20,021 bases of DNA from Candidatus Dormiibacterota bacterium (lineage in GTDB: Bacteria; Chloroflexota; Dormibacteria; Aeolococcales; Aeolococcaceae), in NCBI GenBank assembly GCA_019234035.1, contig JAFALX010000066.1, positions 1 to 20,021 on the forward strand. Direction: 5' to 3'. The notes under the pieces are model-generated. The model was not told the origin of the DNA and made no database searches. It saw nothing but the letters and a program-made list of their open reading frames with translations. A program made the position numbers and the translations under genes. Each line of letters begins with the position of its first letter. Position 1 is the stretch's first letter. This document shows positions 6,833 to 13,979 of the stretch, piece after piece.

Positions 6833-7935
6833 TGCGTGAACCGCGCCAGCCATTTGTAATACCCGGGGATCGGACCGCCGTCTAGTGCGTGATGTGAAGC
6901 CGCCCTCGATCCGGGCGCTCCCAGCGCGTCCAGCGGCTGTCCCGCGCCCTCGTCGTTGTAGTAACGGAGGTATCCGTCTGGATACCGCGGTGTCGGGTCC
7001 ATGATGCGAACCATGTTCGCGTTTCCGACCGCGGTGGGCTCCTGGTAGACGATTCCTTGGCCATTGTCGGCGGTTCTGAACGCGAAGCTCTCCGGGACCG
7101 GGATGGTGCAGCCGCGAGGCGTCGATACGAAGAGCAATCCGGGACCGTCGTCCGCAGCGGTCGAGAGCGGCGGCGCCGGTGGCTCTGGCTCTATAGGTGC
7201 CGCACCAGCTGCAGGGCCTCGTAGCAGCGCTCCGGCCATATGACTGGCGCCGCCCCAGGCGACACCCCCGGCGCTGCCTTCCACTGTGCTTACGACCAGC
7301 TCACTCGGGTCGATGAGCGATACGGCATGGTCGCCCGTGCGGCCGAACTGCGGGTTCAAGTGGTCCAAGAGGTCGGCACCGAGCTGCGACACGAGGTCGG
7401 TACTGAATCCGAAGGCGGCCCCATTGATCGCCATGGTGCCGATGTCGGCGAGCGCGAACGACGTCCCAATGCCGGACCCAGTGGCAACACCTACCTCGGC
7501 CGCGTCAGTCGCCGGATCGGCGCCCAGCTGGACGACGTTCACGATGGTGAGGGCGGCCATGATGCCCATGGAAATCCAGTGCTCGTCCTGCGCGTGCTGC
7601 AGGTGGTCCGCGTAGTCGAACAGCTGCCGGGCGAATTGATCGAGTGTGCGATAGGCGCCGTCGAGCACGGTCGCCCGCGCCGGACCGGTGGCATCGCCGT
7701 TCCAGGCGGCATGGAAGGCTGCGCCGGCGGCGCCTGTCCACGTCGTGGTCAGCTCGGCAACGGCCTCATTGACGGCTCGTCGATCGGCGTCAAATCTGTC
7801 GCGAAGGCTCTCGACCTGGCTGGCGCATTGCCGGATCCGTCCGGGATCCCCAGGAGGTCCGCTGAGGAAGCCGCCGATGTCGGCGACGACGTTGCCGGCA
7901 TCGTGCGCTAGGCTGCCGTTCCAGGTTTGGCCCAT
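6829..7935 (-). CDS. WXG100-headed polymorphic toxin-like protein (predicted T7SS substrate)
   Basis: 368 aa. Residues 30-118 form a WXG100/LXG-like helical hairpin with the turn TTWTGAAGAAF (Trp66-Thr-Gly68). Residues 120-240 are Gly/Ala-rich with hydrophobic stretches (MGIMAALTIVNVVQL; IGTSFALADIGTMAINGAAFGF), resembling the linker/pre-toxin regions of secreted toxins. After a Pro-rich spacer (245-265), residues 266-368 form a separate C-terminal domain with VRIMDPTPRYPDGYLRYYN, QPLDALGAPGS and SHHAL. This block is of a kind seen at the end of WXG/RHS polymorphic toxins, but its activity is not known to me. No signal peptide is present, consistent with T7SS export. The gene starts 12 nt after the EspC-like gene and is followed by an overlapping immunity-like gene. 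Toxin activity is inference. Confidence 0.75.
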   Translation of the reverse strand: MGQTWNGSLAHDAGNVVADIGGFLSGPPGDPGRIRQCASQVESLRDRFDADRRAVNEAVAELTTTWTGAAGAAFHAAWNGDATGPARATVLDGAYRTLDQFARQLFDYADHLQHAQDEHWISMGIMAALTIVNVVQLGADPATDAAEVGVATGSGIGTSFALADIGTMAINGAAFGFSTDLVSQLGADLLDHLNPQFGRTGDHAVSLIDPSELVVSTVEGSAGGVAWGGASHMAGALLRGPAAGAAPIEPEPPAPPLSTAADDGPGLLFVSTPRGCTIPVPESFAFRTADNGQGIVYQEPTAVGNANMVRIMDPTPRYPDGYLRYYNDEGAGQPLDALGAPGSRAASHHALDGGPIPGYYKWLARFTQ

Positions 7936-7947
7936 CGTGTTAGTTAG

Positions 7948-8271
7948 CTACGGCAGCTTTCGCACCACGAGGTGCGGATTCGCCGCCTGCGCGTGATCGA
8001 CCTGCTGGAACTTCTCCAGTATCCGCGCGATCCCGGTGGCGACCCCGCCGACACCGCCGCTCCCGCCGAGGGCGTCGAGCCCATTGCTCAGACTCGCGAC
8101 CTGGCTGGCCAGCTGCCCGCACTGGTCGCCGCCGACGTCCTCGCTGCCCAGCACCGATTGCAGCCGGGCCAGCTCCCCGCCCAGCTCGACGATGGACGCA
8201 GCGCGACTGCTCACCGTGACCTGGCACTGCTCGAACGCAGCCGCCAGGACCCTCAGGTCCTGCCCGCTCAT
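7948..8271 (-). CDS. EspC-like / WXG100-related helical protein
   Basis: 107 aa, helix-turn-helix in outline. It begins MSGQDLRVLAAAFEQCQVTV, has a Gly-rich central break (LGSEDVGGDQCGQL; LGGSGGVGGVATG) and ends in VDHAQAANPHLVVRKLP. The size, lack of Trp-x-Gly and alternating small/hydrophobic helices resemble EspC/DUF2580-type T7SS targets rather than classical WXG100 proteins. It lies 24 nt after the WXG100 gene on the same strand, in the position where a heterodimer partner is normally encoded. The ATG at 8271 has GAGG 9 nt upstream; a GTG one codon earlier (8274) is equally possible. Confidence 0.7.
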   Translation of the reverse strand: MSGQDLRVLAAAFEQCQVTVSSRAASIVELGGELARLQSVLGSEDVGGDQCGQLASQVASLSNGLDALGGSGGVGGVATGIARILEKFQQVDHAQAANPHLVVRKLP

Positions 8272-8295
8272 CACCGCTGCCCTCAGCGGTGCCGG

Positions 8296-8598
8296 CTACT
8301 GCGAGCGGATCGCGGACGCAATGGCCGCATCGTGATCGTCGTATGCGGTGCCGGAGCGCTCGAGCCGTGTCGCGATCGCAAGCAGCGAGTCGTGAACCTG
8401 ACGCGCGCCTGAGTCCCACTCCGAGAACAGCCCGGAGAAAGCCATTGCGCCCTGTCCCAGCCAGGACTCGAGCAGCGCCTGCACGCGGTTGCGCGTCGTC
8501 GCCAGCGTCTGATCGATCTCGGATGCATAGCTGCGAACCTGCCCGGCGTTCGCCTGCAGCTCGCCCTTGCCAACCTTGAGCACGTCGCCACCAGCCAT
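8296..8598 (-). CDS. WXG100 (ESAT-6-like) secreted protein
   Basis: Exactly 100 aa from an ATG with a strong GGGAGG ribosome binding site 8 nt upstream. Two amphipathic helices flank a W-x-G turn (SWLGQGAMAF, Trp46-Leu-Gly48). The C-terminal part contains Tyr86-x3-Asp90 (AYDDHD), matching the YxxxD/E type VII export signal. Proteins of this family are exported as helical-hairpin dimers through EccC/EssC. It is the first gene of the minus-strand run and is divergent from eccC across a 244-nt gap, so both could be controlled from the same intergenic region. Confidence 0.93.
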   Translation of the reverse strand: MAGGDVLKVGKGELQANAGQVRSYASEIDQTLATTRNRVQALLESWLGQGAMAFSGLFSEWDSGARQVHDSLLAIATRLERSGTAYDDHDAAIASAIRSQ

Positions 8599-8842
8599 CG
8601 CAGTGTCCTCCCAAAGAGCCCGACGCCAGTCCCCCTCGGCGGGAATTGTGGCAGCGGAACACGGACAGAACAGGGACAATGGTGAGGGCCGTTTGGCGCG
8701 ATCGGTGAGCCGCGCGCACGGCTGAGATCGCGTGACGCATGTTGCCACCTGGTTAATGCCATCTGCGACCGCAACCCGGTCGGCCGGCCATTGTGCGCCC
8801 AATGCGCGTGCGCGGCGCGATGCGTGTGCCAGAGTCGGCGCG
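8599..8842. promoter_or_regulatory. Divergent intergenic region between the WXG100 operon and eccC
   Basis: This 244-nt non-coding stretch must hold promoters for both directions. Toward eccC, a CAGAGT hexamer at 8830-8835 lies 7 nt before the ATG, in the leaderless spacing also seen at two other genes here. Toward the WXG100 gene, CACAAT (minus-strand reading of 8648-8655, approximate) is the only A/T-rich -10 candidate, with no convincing -35. No clear operator palindrome was seen. Confidence 0.45.
8830..8835 (+). promoter_or_regulatory. Possible leaderless -10 element of eccC (CAGAGT)
   Basis: CAGAGT ends 7 nt before the eccC ATG, which also lacks a ribosome binding site. The same spacing with TAGACT and TAGAGT is seen before malate dehydrogenase and the HAD phosphatase. 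The first base departs from the TANNNT pattern, so confidence is low. Confidence 0.3.
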
Positions 8843-11800
8843 ATGACCACGATCGCGTACCACCGCGGTCCACGACCCGCGCCACCCGAGGTGCCCCGCA
8901 ACCCGGTGGTCGTCCGCACGCCACCGCCCATCGAGGAGAGCGGCAAGCTCCTGCGTGTTCTGCAGGTGGCCGCACCGATCGCCGGCGCCGGCACCGGGCT
9001 GGTGTTCATCCTGGCGTATCGCCAGCAGGGCTCGCTCCTGTTCATCGCGATGGGCGCGGCCATCGGCATCGGCGTTCTTGTCGGGCTGCTCACGGCGGTC
9101 GTGCAGAGCCGCATCACCGCCCGCAAGCGCCGCCGTGCGCAGCAGCGATACCTCGAGTACCTGGACGCGGTGCGGCAGCACCTCGACTCGCTGAACGATC
9201 TGCAACGCCGGTATGAGGCGGCCGTCTTTCCTGCGCACGACGAGCTGCTGCAGCGCGCTCGCGAGCGCCGCCGGCTGTTCGAGCGGCGGCCCGCCGACGC
9301 GGACTTTCTCGACGTGCGCGCCGGGACCGGTGCGCTGCCGTCGCCGGCGCCGGTCGAGCTCCAGGAGGTTGACCCTCTCGGGCCCGACCTCGACCCCACA
9401 CTGCTCCGCGCCGCGCGGGACCTCGTCGCGCGATACGGCACTCGCGATTCGGGCCCCCGCACCATCGCGCTGCGCGGCGCCGGAACCATCGTCGTGCGCG
9501 GCGATCCTGCGGGCGCACGCGGGCTCACTCGCTCGCTTGTGACGCAGGCGGCGGTGCTGCACAGCCCTGACGAGCTGCGCATCGCGGTGATCGGCGATGC
9601 GTCCGTGGTCGATGCGGAGTGGGACTGGATCAAGTGGTTGCCGCACGCGCGGCGCGACGAGCGCAGCTACCGCGTGTACTGCGCCACCGAGGCGGCATCG
9701 GCAGGGGTCATGCTCCGCGACGTTCAAGCCTGCACGTCCGCGGACGGAACATCGGCGCACGTGCTCCTTGTTGTCGACGGCTGGAGCCCGCGCAGCGAGC
9801 TCTCACGGTCCGCCGATCTGGAGGCCGTCATGTCAGCGGCCTCGGCGTCGCCGGTCAGCGTGCTGTGCCTCGTCGAGCGCGACCGCGATGAGCCCGCGGC
9901 CATGAAACAGCGCATCGTGCTCGAGCGCGACGGTACCGGCCTAATCGAGGACGCCGGCGGTCGCGCGGAGGGCGCGGCGATGCACGCCGAGACGCTCAGC
10001 GCGGACGGCGCCGCGGAGGTCGCGCGCCTGCTGGCGCCGCTGAGCGCGCGCCCCGCCATGGACGAGATGGAATCGCCGGCAACCCCGAGCGTCGCGCACG
10101 CTATGGGGCTGCACACCCTCGAGGACCTCGATGTCGGCAGGACCTGGCGGGCGGCGCCGGCGGCGTTGCTGCAGGCGCCGATGGGAACGACGCCGGACGG
10201 CCGCACGCTCGTGCTCGATCTGAAGGAGTTCGCCCAGGGCGGCATGGGCCCGCACGGCATGCTGGTCGGCGCGCCCGGCGCCGGTAAGAGCGAGCTGCTC
10301 CGCACGCTCGTGTCGGCGCTCGCCGCCGCGCACCCGCCCGACCTCCTCGCCTTCGTGCTGGTCGACTTCAAGGGTGGCGCAGCATTCCAGCCTCTGGCGC
10401 GGCTCCCACATGTGGCCGGCATTGTCACAAACCTTGAAGACGACCGCAGCATGGTGGAGCGGTTCCGGCTCGCGCTCGAGGGCGAGGTGACGCGCCGCCA
10501 GGCTGTGTTCCGCGCTGCCGGCAACGTGCCGGACATCCGCACATACCAATGGCGCCAGGCGGGCGACCCCACCCTGCAGCCCCTCCCCTATCTCTGGCTC
10601 GTCGTCGACGAGTTCGCGGAGCTGCTCGCCACCTTCCCCGACTTCGACACCTTCTTCGAGGGTGTGGCGCGGCTCGGGCGCGGCCTCGGCATTCACGTGC
10701 TGCTCGCGACCCAGGGCGTGTCCAGCGGGTTGAGCCGGCTCGACCGCTACCTCTCGTATCGCATCGCGCTGCGCACCAACAGCGTTGCCGAGAGCATGGC
10801 GGTCCTCGGCAGCAACGCCGCGGCGCGGTTGCCGCTCGTCCCCGGCCTCGGGTACCTCAAGGTCGGCCAGGCGGAGCCGGAGTCGTTCATGGCCTACCAC
10901 GTCAGCGAGCCCGTCCCGGACCGCGCGGGCGAACCCGATGGCGGCCCCAAGGTGCGGGTGTTCAAGGCGACGGCACCCGCCAGCACCGAGGCCATGGGGG
11001 CGGCGCCCGCCGACCAGCCGGCGAAGCCCCCGCGCACGCAGCTCGATGTCATCGTCGAGCGCGTTCAGGCCTCCGGCGCCGCGCGCGCCCATCCGGTGTG
11101 GGTCACGCCGCTGCCGCGGGCGCTGCCGCTTGACAGCGTGCTGAGCGAGGAGGACCGCCCTCTGGTCGTTGCGCTCGGCCTCGCGGATCTCCCGCTCGAG
11201 CAGCGGCAGTTCCGCTGGGGGATCGATTTCGCCGGCCAGGACGGGCATGTCGCCATCGTCGGCGCGCCGCGCACCGGCAGGAGCACGGCGCTGCGCACCA
11301 TCGTGTCCTCGTTCCTGCTGAGTCACGATCCCGAGGACGCGCAGTTCTACATCGTCGACATGGGCGGCGCGTTGCAACCGCTCGCCTCGGCGCCACACGT
11401 TGGTGCCGTTGCCGGCAAGAACGAACCCGAGCTGGCGCGGCGCATGCTGCGGTATCTGGCACGCGCGGTCGACGAGCGCGATGCCCGACTGCGCCGGCTC
11501 GGCATCGGCAGCATCGCCGAGCTGCGTGCGCAGCGCCGCAACGGGCACAAGGATGATGGCCTCGGCGACCTGTTTCTGGTGATCGACAACTGGGGCGCGG
11601 CGACCAAGGCGTTCGACTGGATCGACGACGAGGTGACAGCACTTGCCGGCGTCGGCCTGTCGTACGGCGTGCATGTGGTGCTCAGCGCCGATCGCTGGGG
11701 CGACATCCGTCCCGGCCTGCGGGACCGCATCCCGGGTAGGGTGCAGCTGCGCCCCATCGAGGCAGGCGATTCCATCGTCGACGCGCGCACGACACGCGCG

Positions 11801-12739
11801 CTGACCAACACCCCGGGGCGCGCGCTCGTCCCCGCCGGCTTTCAGCTGCAGCTGGCGCTGCCCCGCGTGGACGGACTGGGTACCAGCGACGATGCCGACC
11901 GTGCGTTCCGAGACCTGGTCGGGCGGTGTGCGCGTCCCGGACGTCCCGCGCCTCCGATGAAGCTGCTGCCCGAGGTCGTGCCGCTCGACGCGTTCGACTG
12001 GGCGCGCTGGCGTGGCTCCAGCGCGGTGCCGATCGGCATCGACGATTCGGACCTGCAGCCGGTCACCCTCGATCTGTTCTCCCCCGACGTGCAGCATCTG
12101 CTCGTCGCCGGCGACTCGCGCTGCGGCAAGACAAGCTTCGTGCGCGCCTACATGGAGGCGCTGGCGCGCGTGAGCACGCCGGAGCAGGTGCAGTTCCACG
12201 TCGTCGACGTCCGCCGCGGGCTCCTCGACGCAGTGCCGGAGCAGTTCGTCGCGACGCACGCGATGAGCGCGGCCGACGTGGAGTCACTGGTCACGGAGCT
12301 ACAGGCGACGCTGCGCACGCGGGTCGCACCCGCCGGAGCGAATCGCCGCGAGCTGGCGGAGCGTGCGCACGTGAGCGGACCCGAGCTCGTGCTCGTCATC
12401 GACGACGATGACATCGTGGACTCGTACGCGCTGCGACCGCTGGTCGCGTCCGTGGCGGTGGCGTGGGACATGAAGTTCCACGTCGTGCTGGCTCGGCGTC
12501 CCGCGAACGCGGCGTTTGACGGCCTCGCCACGGCGCTCGTCTCCGCCGGAGCCGTGTGCCTCGAGATGAACGAGGCGAATCGCTCACTCGTGCGGTCGCG
12601 GCCGGTCACGCTGCCGCCGGGACGTGCGCACCTGCTGGAGCGCAGCGAGCCGCCGTTGCTCGTGCAGCTGATCCATCCTGGAGCTGACGCGGCCGGGCCT
12701 GCCGAGACCGAGCCCGATGCGCTGCGACACGCGGGCTAG
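8843..12739 (+). CDS. eccC: Type VII secretion ATPase EccC (FtsK/SpoIIIE family)
   Basis: 1298 aa, single polypeptide. The start MTTIAYHRGPRPAPPEVPR matches the usual EccC N-terminus and avoids 37 upstream codons of non-homologous sequence. Two TM helices lie at about 38-80 (PIAGAGTGLVFILAY; FIAMGAAIGIGVLVGLLTAVV), followed by a basic coiled segment. Three ATPase domains follow. D1 has Walker A GAPGAGKS at 476-483 and Walker B LWLVVDEFAEL. D2 has GAPRTGRS at 807-814, where the Walker lysine is Arg813, and LFLVIDNWGA. D3 has GDSRCGKT at 1090-1097 and LVLVIDDDD. An intact, Glu-containing Walker B only in D1 is the usual EccC pattern. EccC motors bind WXG100 substrates at D3 and drive export. 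It is divergent from the WXG100 gene and upstream of malate dehydrogenase. Confidence 0.96.
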   Translation: MTTIAYHRGPRPAPPEVPRNPVVVRTPPPIEESGKLLRVLQVAAPIAGAGTGLVFILAYRQQGSLLFIAMGAAIGIGVLVGLLTAVVQSRITARKRRRAQQRYLEYLDAVRQHLDSLNDLQRRYEAAVFPAHDELLQRARERRRLFERRPADADFLDVRAGTGALPSPAPVELQEVDPLGPDLDPTLLRAARDLVARYGTRDSGPRTIALRGAGTIVVRGDPAGARGLTRSLVTQAAVLHSPDELRIAVIGDASVVDAEWDWIKWLPHARRDERSYRVYCATEAASAGVMLRDVQACTSADGTSAHVLLVVDGWSPRSELSRSADLEAVMSAASASPVSVLCLVERDRDEPAAMKQRIVLERDGTGLIEDAGGRAEGAAMHAETLSADGAAEVARLLAPLSARPAMDEMESPATPSVAHAMGLHTLEDLDVGRTWRAAPAALLQAPMGTTPDGRTLVLDLKEFAQGGMGPHGMLVGAPGAGKSELLRTLVSALAAAHPPDLLAFVLVDFKGGAAFQPLARLPHVAGIVTNLEDDRSMVERFRLALEGEVTRRQAVFRAAGNVPDIRTYQWRQAGDPTLQPLPYLWLVVDEFAELLATFPDFDTFFEGVARLGRGLGIHVLLATQGVSSGLSRLDRYLSYRIALRTNSVAESMAVLGSNAAARLPLVPGLGYLKVGQAEPESFMAYHVSEPVPDRAGEPDGGPKVRVFKATAPASTEAMGAAPADQPAKPPRTQLDVIVERVQASGAARAHPVWVTPLPRALPLDSVLSEEDRPLVVALGLADLPLEQRQFRWGIDFAGQDGHVAIVGAPRTGRSTALRTIVSSFLLSHDPEDAQFYIVDMGGALQPLASAPHVGAVAGKNEPELARRMLRYLARAVDERDARLRRLGIGSIAELRAQRRNGHKDDGLGDLFLVIDNWGAATKAFDWIDDEVTALAGVGLSYGVHVVLSADRWGDIRPGLRDRIPGRVQLRPIEAGDSIVDARTTRALTNTPGRALVPAGFQLQLALPRVDGLGTSDDADRAFRDLVGRCARPGRPAPPMKLLPEVVPLDAFDWARWRGSSAVPIGIDDSDLQPVTLDLFSPDVQHLLVAGDSRCGKTSFVRAYMEALARVSTPEQVQFHVVDVRRGLLDAVPEQFVATHAMSAADVESLVTELQATLRTRVAPAGANRRELAERAHVSGPELVLVIDDDDIVDSYALRPLVASVAVAWDMKFHVVLARRPANAAFDGLATALVSAGAVCLEMNEANRSLVRSRPVTLPPGRAHLLERSEPPLLVQLIHPGADAAGPAETEPDALRHAG

Positions 12740-12800
12740 AGCTAACGCTGCTGCCCGGCGAGCCGCGCCGATCGTACGGTGGAACCAGGGTCCACACAGC

Positions 12801-12806
12801 TAGACT
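12801..12806 (+). promoter_or_regulatory. Predicted leaderless -10 element (TAGACT) of the malate dehydrogenase gene
   Basis: TAGACT lies 8 nt before the GTG start, fitting the TANNNT-N7/8-start layout of leaderless genes in actinobacteria and relatives. The GTG has no ribosome binding site, which supports this. No good -35 is visible. Confidence 0.45.
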
Positions 12807-12814
12807 CGGGCGCC

Positions 12815-13780
12815 GTGCGATCTCGAATCACCGTCGTCGGCGCCGGCAATGTTGGCGCCACGCTCGCGCAGCGGCTCGCCGAACGTGATTACGCGGATGT
12901 CGTGCTGGTCGACATAGTCGAAGGGCTGCCGCAGGGCAAGGCGCTCGACATGCTCGAGAGCGGTCCGGTCGTCGGCTTCGACTCCCTCGTCGCCGGCAGC
13001 AACGACTACGCGGCGACCGCAGGATCGGACATCGCGATCATCACGAGCGGCGTACCGCGCAAACCAGGCATGTCGCGCGATGACCTGGTGATGACCAACG
13101 CGAAGATCGTGTCGGGTGTGACCCGCGAGCTCGTGAACCACTCCCCTGACTGCATCCTCATCGTCGTCGCCAACCCTGTCGACGCGATGGCGCAGCTGGC
13201 ACATGCAATCAGCGGGTTCTCACGCGAGCGCGTCATCGGCATGGCCGGCATCCTCGACACCGCGCGCTTCCGCACGTTCATCGCGCAGGAGCTCGACGCG
13301 TCCGTTCATGACGTGCAGGCATACGTGCTCGGCGGCCACGGCGACACGATGGTGCCGCTGACACGGTTGACCACCGTCGCCGGCATCCCTGTCGGCGATC
13401 TGATACCCAAAGAGCGCCTCGACACCATCGTGCAGCGCGCTCGCGACGGGGGCGCCGAGATCGTGAACCTGCTGAAGACCGGCAGCGCGTACTACGCGCC
13501 GAGCGCGGCGACGGCGCAGATGGTCGACGCAATCCTCCACGACACCCGCCAGGTTCTCCCCTGCACCGTGCGCCTGCAGGGCGAGTACGGCGTCGACGGT
13601 GTGTTCACCGGCGTTCCGTGCCGCCTCGGCACAGGCGGTCTCCTCGAGGTGATCGATGTCGAGCTCACCGACGACGAACGCGCAGCGCTGCACCGCTCTG
13701 CCGACGCGGTGCGCCAGGTCGTCGCCGTGATGGACGCTCGCCGCTCGGAGATCGACCCCGCGCTACAACCAATGCTGTAA
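12815..13780 (+). CDS. mdh: Malate dehydrogenase (LDH-like type)
   Basis: 321 aa from the GTG that gives VRSRITVVGAGNVGATLAQ; earlier in-frame codons encode no family sequence. The Rossmann motif GAGNVG is at residues 9-14, with an acidic NAD-ribose ligand in VVLVD. The substrate-specificity loop is GVPRKPGMSRDDL. Its Arg82 (where lactate dehydrogenases carry Gln) and Arg88 mark malate rather than lactate as substrate. ANPVD, the catalytic Asp148 with Arg151 in GILDTARFR, and the catalytic His175 in GGHGDTMVPL are all present. It interconverts malate and oxaloacetate in the TCA cycle. It lies 75 nt after eccC but with its own probable promoter, so a functional tie to secretion is doubtful. 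Confidence 0.95.
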   Translation: MRSRITVVGAGNVGATLAQRLAERDYADVVLVDIVEGLPQGKALDMLESGPVVGFDSLVAGSNDYAATAGSDIAIITSGVPRKPGMSRDDLVMTNAKIVSGVTRELVNHSPDCILIVVANPVDAMAQLAHAISGFSRERVIGMAGILDTARFRTFIAQELDASVHDVQAYVLGGHGDTMVPLTRLTTVAGIPVGDLIPKERLDTIVQRARDGGAEIVNLLKTGSAYYAPSAATAQMVDAILHDTRQVLPCTVRLQGEYGVDGVFTGVPCRLGTGGLLEVIDVELTDDERAALHRSADAVRQVVAVMDARRSEIDPALQPML

Positions 13781-13799
13781 CAGCACCCGACCGGCGCAT

Positions 13800-13931
13800 T
13801 GGCGCGCAGCGCCAGCCTTAAGGCGCGGGAGGGTGCACCCGAAGCGGGGCCCTCTCGGAGGCCTCCCTAGCGGTGCGTCAAGCGGGAGCCGTCGAATCTC
13901 CCGAGGCGCGGGCCCAGCGGGGCCCGACGCC
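13800..13931. repeat. Cluster of strong inverted repeats between convergent genes
   Basis: The 199-nt gap between mdh and the EAL gene holds a run of perfect or near-perfect inverted repeats. They are TGGCGC/GCGCCA (13800-13814), GCCTTAAGGC (13815-13824), GGGTGCACCC (13831-13840), GGAGGCCTCC (13857-13866), CGGGAG/CTCCCG with a 9-nt loop (13883-13903), and CGGGCCC/GGGCCCG with a 4-nt loop (13909-13926). The last is extended outward by GGCG/CGCC across one bulged A. None has a U-tract, so they are not classical intrinsic terminators, though they may protect or end both converging transcripts. A structured RNA or a dispersed palindromic repeat are alternatives. The 13883-13903 arm resembles a T-arm but no tRNA folds around it. 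Confidence 0.6.
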
Positions 13932-13979
13932 GTGGTCTCGCGGAGTGGTGCGTCGTTCCGCCGCAACGTCAATGTTCGG

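Noticed and set aside
8732..8842. Upstream ATG for eccC adding 37 residues
   Set aside because: The added sequence is Arg/Ala/Cys-rich and not EccC-like; the ATG at 8843 gives the typical MTT...HRGPR start.
9941..12259. 772-codon open frame antisense to eccC
   Set aside because: It mirrors eccC codon structure in GC-rich DNA; the translation is Arg/His/Gly-rich with no recognisable fold, whereas the plus strand encodes clear EccC domains.
12779..12814. Earlier GTG start for malate dehydrogenase
   Set aside because: The extra 12 residues are not part of the family and would place the predicted TAGACT promoter inside the gene.
13883..13903. T-arm-like stem-loop suggesting a tRNA between mdh and the EAL gene
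   Set aside because: The loop is nine bases, and no consistent acceptor stem, anticodon arm with a 7-nt loop, or D-arm could be found around it.
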